A DNA stretch of 64,000 nucleotides from Arthrobacter sp. B0490. Its GTDB lineage: Bacteria; Actinomycetota; Actinomycetes; Actinomycetales; Micrococcaceae. Within the stretch, counting starts at the first letter, position 1; each line of letters begins with the position of its first letter. The stretch covers positions 443,404 through 507,403 of the forward strand of contig NZ_PJIR01000001.1 of assembly GCF_002929355.1 (NCBI RefSeq). The letters run 5' to 3'. The notes beneath the pieces are model-generated. The model was not told the origin of the DNA. It did no database searches and saw only the letters and a program-made list of their open reading frames with translations. Below are positions 16,473 to 24,274 of this stretch, piece after piece. Both the position numbers and the translations under genes were made by a program.

Positions 16473-16799
16473 CTAGGCGGGCTGGTTCTGGGGCGGCAGG
16501 ACCGCGATGATCGGGTGGTCGAAGCCCGTGTTGCCGACCTTCGCCGCACCGCCGGGCGAACCGAGGTCGTCGAAGAACTCGACGTTGGCCTTGTAGTACT
16601 CGGCCCACTGCTCGGGCGTGTCGTCCTCGTAGTAGATCGCCTCGACGGGACACACGGGTTCACATGCACCGCAGTCGACGCACTCGTCGGGGTGGATGTA
16701 GAGCGACCGCTCGCCCTCGTAGATGCAGTCGACAGGGCACTCCTCGATACAGGCCTTGTCCTTGACATCCACGCAGGGCTGCGCGATTACGTAGGTCAC
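16473..16799 (-). CDS. fdxA: 7Fe ferredoxin
   Basis: 108 residues. Small electron-transfer protein with one [3Fe-4S] and one [4Fe-4S] cluster. Cluster motifs are visible: CVDVKDKACIEECPVDCI (first) and CVDCGACEPVCPVEAI (second). The C-terminal extension after residue 60 (YYEDDTPEQWAEYYKAN) is characteristic of the 7Fe type. It starts with GTG at 16799 with AAGGAAAGG upstream, and its stop abuts the dapC start. Electron partners (for example cytochrome P450 or oxidoreductases) are unknown. Confidence 0.95.
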   Translation of the reverse strand: MTYVIAQPCVDVKDKACIEECPVDCIYEGERSLYIHPDECVDCGACEPVCPVEAIYYEDDTPEQWAEYYKANVEFFDDLGSPGGAAKVGNTGFDHPIIAVLPPQNQPA

Positions 16800-16932
16800 G
16801 TCCCACGCCTTTCCTTGAAACTGGGGTCGGCTGCCGCACCCGCGGTGCGGTTCCCAGCTTAACGCACCCCTCCCTACGGCCTGACCACCGCACGGAGGGG
16901 TGGGAACCGCCCCGCGGGCATCCCCGGGGGCC

Positions 16933-16938
16933 TACCCT
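16933..16938 (+). promoter_or_regulatory. Putative -10 box of the small 89-aa gene
   Basis: TACCCT is followed by six bases (tgacgg) and the GTG start at 16945, a leaderless layout. The same TACCCT-N6-start arrangement occurs for the BadF-type kinase at 48056. Confidence 0.5.
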
Positions 16939-16944
16939 TGACGG

Positions 16945-17214
16945 GTGCAGACTCCCGCCGATCTCCTCGCGTCCCTCCCCCTGGGGACGAGGGTCGTGGT
17001 CCGGCGCCGCGTGGAGGGCGGGTTCACGGACTCACTCGGCGACCTCGTCTCGGTGGACGCGGCAACCTGCACCGTGCGGACGCGCAGGGGTGACGACGTC
17101 GTCCGACTGGCCGAGGTCACGGCGGCGAAGCCGGTGCCGCCCGCTCCCCCGCGCCGCGCGCCGCGACGCCCGGCGACCGGGGTGGAGTGCCCGCCCGCAG
17201 CCCCGCATCAGTGA
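16945..17214 (+). CDS. Free-standing 89-aa domain, similar to N-terminal part of certain GNAT proteins
   Basis: 89 residues, GTG start. The core LGTRVVVRRRVEGGFTDSLGDLVSVD and VRTRRGDDVVRLAEV resembles the small beta-rich N-terminal domain found before the acetyltransferase domain in some actinobacterial GNAT proteins (Rv0428c-like). Here it stands alone: the tail is Pro/Arg-rich and low complexity, and no acetyltransferase domain follows. It may be an independent nucleic-acid- or ligand-binding module, or a remnant of a larger gene. It ends just before the ArsR-type regulator gene and may share its transcript. Function not assigned. Confidence 0.55.
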   Translation: MQTPADLLASLPLGTRVVVRRRVEGGFTDSLGDLVSVDAATCTVRTRRGDDVVRLAEVTAAKPVPPAPPRRAPRRPATGVECPPAAPHQ

Positions 17215-17230
17215 TTGGGAGCCGCCAATC
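17213..17230. promoter_or_regulatory. Inverted repeat, candidate operator of the ArsR-type regulator
   Basis: Perfect 6-bp arms GATTGG (17213-17218) and CCAATC (17225-17230) around a 6-bp spacer GAGCCG. It lies 30-47 bp before the ATG of the HTH gene. ArsR-family proteins often repress their own promoter at such repeats; no experimental link exists. Confidence 0.45.
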
Positions 17231-17259
17231 GATCGACGGATGTCCCGTATGATCGGCGG

Positions 17260-17754
17260 ATGGATTCGAACGAGGACCTCCAGGCCCGCGGCCGGGCACT
17301 CAGCTCACCGGTCCGGCTCCGCATCCTGCGCCTGTGCCTGCACAAGCCGAGGACCAACAAGGAGATCGCGGAGACGCTGGAGCTCAACCCGGCGACGTCC
17401 CTGCACCACGTGCGCACCCTGCTCTCCACCGGCTTCCTCGCCGCCGACGACGCCCGGACCGGGAACCGCGGCGCGAAGGAGATCCCCTACCGTGCCACCG
17501 GGCTGTCCTGGCACACCCGCATGCCCCAGTCCGCACCGGTCCTCGTCGAGACGTTCCTCCAGGAGATTGAAGGCCTGCAACCGTCGGAGATCGACGTGTG
17601 GCGGCTCGGCGTCCGGCTCAACGACGAGCACCGCGCCGAGATGATGGGGCGCATCCGCGAGGTCTTCGAGGACTATGCGCAGCGCGGGCCGGACCCGGAC
17701 GGCACTGCGACGTCGATCCTGCTCGCCCACCACCTGGACCGCACCGCCGACTGA
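17260..17754 (+). CDS. ArsR-type HTH transcriptional regulator
   Basis: 164 residues from the ATG at 17260; an upstream TTG would add 15 residues but has no support. The N-terminal half is a winged helix-turn-helix (ALSSPVRLRILRLCLHKPRTNKEIAETLELNPATSLHHVRTLL in parts: LSSPVRLRILRL, TNKEIAETL, PATSLHHVRTL), the recognisable ArsR/GntR-like DNA-binding fold. No cysteine metal site is visible, so it is not an arsenic sensor. The C-terminal part is helical and acidic and probably binds a ligand or forms the dimer. The gene is preceded by an inverted repeat and a small unknown gene; the targets are not known. Confidence 0.8.
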   Translation: MDSNEDLQARGRALSSPVRLRILRLCLHKPRTNKEIAETLELNPATSLHHVRTLLSTGFLAADDARTGNRGAKEIPYRATGLSWHTRMPQSAPVLVETFLQEIEGLQPSEIDVWRLGVRLNDEHRAEMMGRIREVFEDYAQRGPDPDGTATSILLAHHLDRTAD

Positions 17755-17779
17755 CCGTCACGGCGGGAGCCCGCGGCGC

Positions 17780-18304
17780 CTAGTGGCGGGCCGGACGCAG
17801 CAGGACGCTGCCGAGGACGACGGCGGCGAGCGTCACCACGAGCACCCCGAAGAGCCAGAGGTTCCCCGCCAGGGCCGTGCCCGGAGCGGCATCGGACGCT
17901 CCCGTGAGGATCAGTGTCTTCGAGGACGTCGAGAGCAGCGCCACGACGCCGTAGGCGACGGCGCCGGCCACGGCCGTCAGGATGATGCTGCGGGCCCAGA
18001 GCCCGGAGAGCAGGAACAGGCTGCCGGCGAGGACGAGGGCCGCGAGCGCCCCTACCGGAAGCGCCGTCCCGCCGAGGTAGACGAGCTGCGCGTGCAGCAG
18101 GGTACCGAACACCGCCGCGGCGACGCCGGCTGCCGTCGCGCCGAGGACGGCGGGCACGCGGCCGGGCGGCCGGGGACCCGCGGACGGGATCCGGGATCCG
18201 TCGGGCACCGGGGCCGGGGCGCCGGGTGCCCGAGCGGACAGGACCGGGAACGCCGAACGCCGGCCCTCCCCTGCTGGGGAGGAGCCGGCGTCGTCGTGTG
18301 CCAT
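17780..18304 (-). CDS. Membrane protein of unknown function downstream of typA
   Basis: 174 residues. The first 50 residues are hydrophilic and Pro/Ser/Gly rich; then four hydrophobic segments follow (around AGVAAAVFGTLLHAQLVY, ALAALVLAGSLFLLSGLW, IILTAVAGAVAYGVVAL and LWLFGVLVVTLAAVVL). This resembles small actinobacterial membrane proteins of the DUF6113 type that follow typA, though I cannot confirm the family. It begins 8 bp after the typA stop, so it is in the typA operon. Start chosen at the ATG at 18304 because the frame upstream runs into typA. Confidence 0.65.
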   Translation of the reverse strand: MAHDDAGSSPAGEGRRSAFPVLSARAPGAPAPVPDGSRIPSAGPRPPGRVPAVLGATAAGVAAAVFGTLLHAQLVYLGGTALPVGALAALVLAGSLFLLSGLWARSIILTAVAGAVAYGVVALLSTSSKTLILTGASDAAPGTALAGNLWLFGVLVVTLAAVVLGSVLLRPARH

Positions 18305-18312
18305 GGGGCTGG

Positions 18313-20229
18313 TCAGGCCCGGGCGCGCGAGCGCGATGCACGCATGCGCTCGTTGGCGTCGAGGATGACCTTGCGGATGCGGATGGTCTCCGGGGTGACC
18401 TCGACGCACTCGTCCTCGCGGGCGAACTCGAGGGACTCCTCGAGGGTGAGGTTGCGCGGCGGGGTCAGGTTCTCGAAGGTGTCCGAGGAAGCGGCACGCA
18501 TGTTGGTGAGCTTCTTCTCCTTCGTGATGTTGACGTCCATGTCGTCCGCGCGGGAGTTCTCGCCGACGATCATGCCCTCGTACACCTCTGAGGTGGGCTG
18601 CACGAAGAACGAGCCGCGCTCCTGCAGGTTGATCATCGCGAACGGCGTCACGACGCCGGAGCGGTCGGCGATCATCGAACCGTTGGTGCGGTACTCGATG
18701 TCCCCGGCCCACGGCTCGTAGCCCTCGGAGATCGACGCGGCGATGCCGGCGCCGCGCGTGTCCGTGAGGAAGCGCGTGCGGAAGCCGATGAGGCCTCGCG
18801 CGGGCACGATGAACTCCATGCGGACCCAGCCGGTGCCGTGGTTCGCCATGTTGGTCATGCGTCCCTTGCGGGCGGCCATGAGCTGGGTGACGCCGCCGAG
18901 GTATTCCTCGGGGACGTCGATGGTCATGTGCTCCATCGGCTCGTGGATCTTGCCGTCGACGGTCCTGGTGACCACCTGGGGCTTGCCGACCGTGAGCTCG
19001 AACCCTTCGCGGCGCATCTGCTCGACGAGGATGGCCAGCGCGAGCTCGCCACGGCCCTGGACCTCCCAGGCGTCGGGGCGTGCCGTGGGCAGGACGCGGA
19101 GCGAGACGTTGCCGATGAGCTCCTTGTCGAGGCGGTCCTTGACCTGGCGAGCGGTGACCTTGGCGCCCTTGACCTTGCCGGCGAGCGGCGAGGTGTTGAT
19201 ACCGATGGTCACGGAGATCGCGGGGTCGTCGACCGTGATGAGCGGCAGCGGCTGCGGGTTGTCGACGTCGGTCAGGGTCTCACCGATGGTGATGCCCTCG
19301 ATGCCGGCGACGGCGACGATCTCGCCGGGGCCGGCGGAATCGGTGGGGACGCGGTCGAGCGCCTTGGTGGCGAGGAGCTCGGTGATCTTGACGCTCTTGA
19401 GCTCACCGTTCTGGCGGGCCCAGGCGACGGTCTGACCCTTGCGCAGGGTGCCGTTGAAGATGCGCAGCAGCGCGAGGCGGCCGAGGAAGGGCGAGGCGTC
19501 GAGGTTGGTGACGTGCGCCTGGAGGACGCCGTCGGGGTTGTAGCGGGGTGCCGGGATGTGGTCGATGATCGTCTGGAACAGGGGCTCCAGGTTGTCGTTG
19601 GCCGGCGCGGAGCCGTTGGCGGGCTGCTCGATCGACGCCGCACCGACGCGGGCCGCGGCGTACACGACGGGCACGTTGAGGATCAGGTCGAGGTCGAGGT
19701 CGGGGACCTCGTCGGCGAGGTCGGACGCGAGGCCGAGGAGGAGGTCCATCGACTCGCTGACGACCTCCTCGATGCGGGAGTCGGGGCGGTCCGTCTTGTT
19801 GACCAGCAGGATGACGGGCAGCTTGGCCGCGAGGGCCTTGCGGAGCACGAAGCGGGTCTGGGGCAGGGGGCCCTCGGACGCGTCGACGAGCAGCACGACG
19901 CCGTCGACCATGGACAGGCCGCGCTCCACCTCGCCGCCGAAGTCGGCGTGGCCCGGGGTGTCGATGACGTTGATGGTGATGGTCTCGCCCTTGGCGGCCG
20001 GACCGTCGTAGAACACCGTGGTGTTCTTCGCGAGGATGGTGATGCCCTTCTCGCGCTCGAGGTCGCCGGAGTCCATGACGCGGTCGGCCACGTCGCCGTG
20101 CGCAGCGAACGAATTGGTCTGCTTCAGCATGGCGTCGACCAGGGTGGTTTTTCCGTGGTCAACGTGAGCCACGATGGCTACGTTGCGGAGATCGCTGCGG
20201 ACAGCGGTGTTGCCTGTGGTTTCAGACAT
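18313..20229 (-). CDS. typA: Ribosome-associated GTPase TypA/BipA
   Basis: 638 residues. Translational GTPase (EF-G-like, domains I, II, III, V plus a C-terminal domain) that associates with ribosomes during stress or low temperature. Motifs: G1 IVAHVDHGKTTLVDAM, G2 REKGITILAKNT, G3 IDTPGHADFGGEVER, G4 LLVNKTDRPDS and the domain V region (EPMEHMTIDVPEEYLGGV). The C-terminus has the TypA-typical RGLIGFRTRFLTDTRG. The minus-strand gene ends 8 bp before the membrane protein gene. A TAGACT box lies about 70 bp upstream of the start. Confidence 0.96.
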   Translation of the reverse strand: MSETTGNTAVRSDLRNVAIVAHVDHGKTTLVDAMLKQTNSFAAHGDVADRVMDSGDLEREKGITILAKNTTVFYDGPAAKGETITINVIDTPGHADFGGEVERGLSMVDGVVLLVDASEGPLPQTRFVLRKALAAKLPVILLVNKTDRPDSRIEEVVSESMDLLLGLASDLADEVPDLDLDLILNVPVVYAAARVGAASIEQPANGSAPANDNLEPLFQTIIDHIPAPRYNPDGVLQAHVTNLDASPFLGRLALLRIFNGTLRKGQTVAWARQNGELKSVKITELLATKALDRVPTDSAGPGEIVAVAGIEGITIGETLTDVDNPQPLPLITVDDPAISVTIGINTSPLAGKVKGAKVTARQVKDRLDKELIGNVSLRVLPTARPDAWEVQGRGELALAILVEQMRREGFELTVGKPQVVTRTVDGKIHEPMEHMTIDVPEEYLGGVTQLMAARKGRMTNMANHGTGWVRMEFIVPARGLIGFRTRFLTDTRGAGIAASISEGYEPWAGDIEYRTNGSMIADRSGVVTPFAMINLQERGSFFVQPTSEVYEGMIVGENSRADDMDVNITKEKKLTNMRAASSDTFENLTPPRNLTLEESLEFAREDECVEVTPETIRIRKVILDANERMRASRSRARA

Positions 20230-20297
20230 GCGTGATTACTCAATTCGGTATCTACTGCGGGGAAAATGACGGCGGCTGCACTGCTCGCCCTCTTACC

Positions 20298-20303
20298 AGT
20301 CTA
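20298..20303 (-). promoter_or_regulatory. Possible -10 box of typA
   Basis: TAGACT on the minus strand, about 68 nt before the typA start at 20229. No -35 box at the standard distance was convincing, although TTGACA is present further upstream at 20335-20340. Low confidence. Confidence 0.35.
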
Positions 20304-20372
20304 GGCGCTGGGTAAAAACAGACCTAATGCGCCCTGTCAATGGGCGTCCGAATCAGCTGTGGGCGCACAAAC

Positions 20373-20416
20373 AGCGACGACGGCGGCCCTCCGGGTGGAG
20401 GGCCGCCGTCGTCGCT
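20373..20416. terminator. Terminator at the end of the first oligopeptide operon
   Basis: 20-nt arms (20373-20392 and 20397-20416) fully complementary with a gggt loop, located after the stop of the dipeptide ATPase gene (20462, minus). The arm sequence acgacggcggccc recurs in the terminator at 36618-36653. Confidence 0.85.
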
Positions 20417-20461
20417 GCCGCGGGTGTCCGCTGCTGTCGTGCTGCCTTGCTGCTTCCCCTG

Positions 20462-22204
20462 CTACGCGACCTCGGGGGGCAGGACGAGCCCTGCGCCCGG
20501 GATGGCCGCGAGGAGCGCCTGCGTGTAGGCGGTCCTCGGGTTGTCGAACACCTCGTCGGTGGTGCCCTGCTCCACGAGCCTGCCCTTCTCCATGACGGCC
20601 ACGTGGTCGGCGATCTGGCGGACCACCGCGAGGTCGTGCGTGATGAACAGGTAGCTCAGGCCGAGGTCCGCCTGCAGGTCGGCGAGCAGGTTCAGGATCT
20701 GCGCCTGCACCAGCACGTCGAGCGCCGAGACGGCCTCGTCGCAGATGACCACCTCGGGGTCCAGGGCGAGCGCCCGGGCGATGGCCACGCGCTGCCGCTG
20801 GCCTCCGGAGAGCTCGTTCGGGAAGCGCTGCATCATCGACGACGGCAGGGCCACCTGGTCGAGCAGCTCGCGGACCTTCTTCTCCCGGCTCTTCGCGTCG
20901 CCGATGCCGTGGACGCGGAGCGGCTCCTCGATGGTGCGGTAGATGTTGTACATCGGGTCGAGCGAACCGTACGGGTCCTGGAAGATCGGCTGGACGCGGC
21001 GGCGGAAGTCGAACATCTCCTTCCGGCCGAGGGTCGTGATGTCCACGCCGTCGAACTTGATGCTGCCCGACGTCGCCCCTTCGAGTCCGAGCACCATCTT
21101 CGCCACGGTGGACTTGCCCGAACCGGACTCGCCCACGACGGCGGTGGTGGTGCCGCGGGCGATGGAGAAGGAGACCTTGTCCACGGCCGTGAAGTCGGTG
21201 GACCTGCCCCAGTTGCCCCGGATCTTGAAGACCTTCGTCAGGTCCTCGACCTCGATCACCTTGTCCAGCGACGGGCCCCTCGCCGCAGCGGGCGCGAGGA
21301 GGTCGTCGGTCGCGACGCCGGCCTTCTTCGCCGACTCGATACGCCGCGACGCGATGGACGGCGCCGACGCCACGAGCTTCTGCGTGTAGGGGTGGCGCGG
21401 GTTGGTCAGCAGTTCGAGGGCGGGACCGGCCTCGACGACCTGCCCCTTGTACATGACGATCACCTTGTGCGCGCGCTCGGCCGCGAGGCCGAGATCGTGC
21501 GTGATGAGCAGCACGGCGGTGCCGAGCTCCTCGGTCATGGTGTCCAGGTGGTCCAGGATCTGCCGCTGCACCGTCACGTCCAGGGCCGACGTCGGCTCGT
21601 CGGCGATGAGCAGCCGCGGCCTGCAGGACAGGCCGATGGCGATCAGGGCGCGCTGGCGCATCCCGCCGGAGAACTCGTGCGGGTACTGGTTGGCGCGCGA
21701 TGCGGCGTCGGGCAGTCCCGCTTCCGAGAGGACCTTGGCGACGTCCTGCGGACCGCTCGGCAGGCCGTTGGCCCGCAGGGTCTCCTTCACCTGGAACCCG
21801 ATCTTCCAGACCGGGTTGAGGTTGGACATCGGGTCCTGCGGCACCATGCCGATCGAGGAGCCGCGGAGCTCGATGATGCGCTTCTCCGAGGCGGAGGTGA
21901 TGTCCTCGCCGTCGAAGATGATGCTGCCGTTCGAGACGCGCCCGTTCGCGGGCAGGAGGCCGATGGCGGCCAGAGCCGTCGTCGACTTGCCCGAGCCGGA
22001 CTCCCCCACGATCGCGACGGTCTCGCCGGGCATCACGGTGAGGTGTGCGTTGCGCACCGCCGGCACGTCCCCGTTCGCCGTCGAGAAGGTGATGGCGAGG
22101 TCGCGGAGCTCGAGCAGCGGCTGGACGCCACCCGACGCCGCGCGGGCCGGCGTGTCGTTGCGGGCGGCGCGGCGGCCGCCCCCGGAGCTGATGCTGGAGC
22201 TCAT
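20462..22204 (-). CDS. Oligopeptide ABC transporter, fused double ATP-binding protein (system 1)
   Basis: 580 residues carrying two complete ATPase domains in one chain (DppD-like then DppF-like). Domain 1 (about residues 30-270): GESGSGKST, GGMRQRALIA and [10 protein letters not shown]. Domain 2 (about 320-560): [23 protein letters not shown] and CDEAVSALDV. The HPYTQKL and AYTQALL segments after each domain match the Dpp/Opp extension that ends with a regulatory tail. It energises import of short peptides or similar solutes. The 4-bp overlap with the permease gene (22201/22204) shows operon membership. The fused arrangement is normal in actinobacterial OppDF-type systems. Confidence 0.93.
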   Translation of the reverse strand: MSSSISSGGGRRAARNDTPARAASGGVQPLLELRDLAITFSTANGDVPAVRNAHLTVMPGETVAIVGESGSGKSTTALAAIGLLPANGRVSNGSIIFDGEDITSASEKRIIELRGSSIGMVPQDPMSNLNPVWKIGFQVKETLRANGLPSGPQDVAKVLSEAGLPDAASRANQYPHEFSGGMRQRALIAIGLSCRPRLLIADEPTSALDVTVQRQILDHLDTMTEELGTAVLLITHDLGLAAERAHKVIVMYKGQVVEAGPALELLTNPRHPYTQKLVASAPSIASRRIESAKKAGVATDDLLAPAAARGPSLDKVIEVEDLTKVFKIRGNWGRSTDFTAVDKVSFSIARGTTTAVVGESGSGKSTVAKMVLGLEGATSGSIKFDGVDITTLGRKEMFDFRRRVQPIFQDPYGSLDPMYNIYRTIEEPLRVHGIGDAKSREKKVRELLDQVALPSSMMQRFPNELSGGQRQRVAIARALALDPEVVICDEAVSALDVLVQAQILNLLADLQADLGLSYLFITHDLAVVRQIADHVAVMEKGRLVEQGTTDEVFDNPRTAYTQALLAAIPGAGLVLPPEVA

Positions 22205-23220
22205 CGTTTGCGTGCCTTCGGATCGAGAGCGTCACGCAGGGCGTCGCCCAGCATGATGAAGCTCAGAACGGTGATCGACAGGGCGAGGCCCGGCCAGAAG
22301 ATGGCCATCGGGTTGCTGCGCAGCGACGGCTTGGCCGAGAAGATGTCGTTGCCCCACGACATGACGTCCGGGGGCAGGCCGATGCCGAGGAAGGACAGCG
22401 TCGATTCCGCGACGATGAACGTGCCGAGGGAGATCGTCGCGATGACGATGACCGGGGCGAGCGCGTTCGGGATGACGTGCTTGACGAGGGCACCCAGCGG
22501 GGACACCCCGAGCGAGCGGGCTGCCGTCACGAAGTCCGCGTTGCGGACCTCGATCACCGCGGCGCGCGTGATGCGGGCGATCTGCGGCCAGCCGAAGGTC
22601 ACCAGGATCACGACGAGCGTCCACACGTTCCGGTTCTGCTGGAACACGGGCAGCTGCACGACCACGATGGCGCCGAGGATGAGCGGGAGCGCGAAGAAGA
22701 TGTCACCGATGCGTGCGAGCACCGCGTCGACCCAGCCGCCGAAGAACCCGGCCAGCGCGCCGATGAGGCCGCCGATCAGGACCACGCCGAGGGTCGCGAA
22801 CAGGCCGACGGTCAGGGAGGACTGCGTGCCGTGCACCACGCGGGAGAGGATGTCGCAGCCCTGGACGGTGAAGCCCAGCGGGTGACCGGGGGCGGGGCCG
22901 CCGTCCGAGTTCTCCAGCAGGCAGTTCTCGTTCGGCGGCTCGTTCGTGAACAGTCCGGGGAACAGCGCCACGAAGATGACCGCGAGGATGAGGATGGCAC
23001 TGATGATGAACAGTGGCTGTTTCCGCAGGCTGCGCCAGGCCTCGCCCCACAGGCTGCGGGGTGCGGCGTCGGACACGGTGCTGTCCGTGGCGCGGACCGG
23101 CGTCTCGTCGACGTCGGCGACGAAGTGTTCGATCGGGTAGGAGGACCGCTTGGTGCGGCCAACAGGGGTCGCCGCGGTCGGCGCGGCCGTCCCGAGGGGT
23201 GAGGGTGTCGGTTCAGGCAT
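22201..23220 (-). CDS. Oligopeptide ABC permease DppC-like (system 1)
   Basis: 339 residues. Six-helix permease subunit with a long hydrophilic N-terminus (about 70 residues) and the family EAA loop seen as TAARSLGVSPLGALVKHVIPNA (parts: ARSLGVSP, KHVIPNA). The extracytoplasmic loop contains GFTVQGCDILSRVVHG, which matches the DppC pattern of a large first periplasmic loop. It overlaps both neighbours: 8 bp with the upstream dppB gene and 4 bp with the downstream ATPase gene. Partner of the DppB permease in the channel. Confidence 0.92.
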   Translation of the reverse strand: MPEPTPSPLGTAAPTAATPVGRTKRSSYPIEHFVADVDETPVRATDSTVSDAAPRSLWGEAWRSLRKQPLFIISAILILAVIFVALFPGLFTNEPPNENCLLENSDGGPAPGHPLGFTVQGCDILSRVVHGTQSSLTVGLFATLGVVLIGGLIGALAGFFGGWVDAVLARIGDIFFALPLILGAIVVVQLPVFQQNRNVWTLVVILVTFGWPQIARITRAAVIEVRNADFVTAARSLGVSPLGALVKHVIPNALAPVIVIATISLGTFIVAESTLSFLGIGLPPDVMSWGNDIFSAKPSLRSNPMAIFWPGLALSITVLSFIMLGDALRDALDPKARKR

Positions 23221-24139
23221 ATCGAATCCTTGGGTCCAGCCACGCGTACAGGAGATCCACCAGCAGGTTCGCCAGGCAGAAGATGAGGATCAGGAACGTG
23301 ACGATCGAGACGACCATCGGTCCGTCACCGTTCAGGACGGCGCGGTAGAGGGTGTTGCCGACCCCGTTGACGTTGAAGATGCCTTCGGTGACGATCGCGC
23401 CGCCCATGAGGGCGCCGAGGTCGGCGCCGAGGAACGTCACGACGGGGATCAGCGAGTTGCGGAGGACGTGCACGACGACGACGCGCCTGTGGCTGAGGCC
23501 CTTGGCCGTCGCCGTGCGGACGTAGTCGGCGTTCACGTTCTCGATGATGCTCGTGCGGGTCAGGCGCAGCACGTAGGCGAAGGACACCAGCCCGAGGACG
23601 ACGGCCGGGAGCAGGAGCTCCGTGAAGGTCGCGTCGCCGCTGACGGTCGGGTTCGTCCACTGCAGCTTGACGCCGATGAGGAACTGCATCAGGAAGCCGA
23701 GCACGAAGATGGGCACGGCGATGACGATGAGGGACAGCACCAGGACGGAGGAGTCGAAGATCCTGCCCTTGCGCAGGCCCGCGATGAGGCCGAACACGAT
23801 GCCGAAGACGGCTTCGATGACCAGGGCCATGATCGCGAGCTTCGCCGTGGTCGGGAAGACCTCGGCGATGATGGTGGCGATCGGCCGGCCCGAGAAGTTG
23901 GTGCCGAGGTCGAACGTGAGGACGCCCTTGAGGTACAGGAGGTACTGGATCCAGAAGGGCTGGTCGAGGTTGTACTGCTCGCGGAGGCCCGCGACGACAG
24001 CAGGGGTGCAGCCGCGCTCGCCGCAGATGGCGGCGGTGGCGTCGCCCGGGAGGCTGAAGACGAGGAAGTACACCAGCAGCGTCGCACCGAGGAAGACGGG
24101 GATCAGCTGCAGGAAGCGTCGGACGATGTACCAGACCAT
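23213..24139 (-). CDS. Oligopeptide ABC permease DppB-like (system 1)
   Basis: 308 residues from the ATG at 24139, preceded by GGGAGG. The N-terminal MVWYIVRRFLQLIPVFLGATLLVYFL is the typical DppB start helix. The EAA loop (TATAKGLSHRRVVVVHVLRNSLI, in parts TATAKGLSHR and HVLRNSLI) and ADLGALMGGAIVTEGIF are present. A longer open frame upstream adds 29 residues without membrane character. It follows the substrate-binding protein gene by 135 bp; a hairpin in that gap may lower read-through into the permeases. Confidence 0.92.
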   Translation of the reverse strand: MVWYIVRRFLQLIPVFLGATLLVYFLVFSLPGDATAAICGERGCTPAVVAGLREQYNLDQPFWIQYLLYLKGVLTFDLGTNFSGRPIATIIAEVFPTTAKLAIMALVIEAVFGIVFGLIAGLRKGRIFDSSVLVLSLIVIAVPIFVLGFLMQFLIGVKLQWTNPTVSGDATFTELLLPAVVLGLVSFAYVLRLTRTSIIENVNADYVRTATAKGLSHRRVVVVHVLRNSLIPVVTFLGADLGALMGGAIVTEGIFNVNGVGNTLYRAVLNGDGPMVVSIVTFLILIFCLANLLVDLLYAWLDPRIRYA

Positions 24140-24232
24140 CAGTGCGCACCTCCCGGTGCGGCGTGCGTCCGGACGGGACGCATGGAGGGGTTGCTCATGA
24201 GGTGGGGAACCTTTTCGTTGGAGCACGGAAAA

Positions 24233-24260
24233 GGGGCCCGCCCTGTGCCGGGCGGGCCCC
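24233..24260 (-). terminator. Hairpin between binding-protein gene and permease genes (system 1)
   Basis: 11-nt GC arms ggggcccgccc (24233-24243) and complement (24250-24260) with a tgtgcc loop, directly after the binding-protein stop on the minus strand. It may be a partial terminator that makes the binding protein more abundant than the permeases, or a stability element for its mRNA. Confidence 0.65.
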
Positions 24261-24274
24261 GAGACCGCTAGGGG

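Noticed and set aside
20335..20340. TTGACA as the -35 box of typA
   Set aside because: Spacer to the TAGACT box is 31 bp, too long for a standard promoter.
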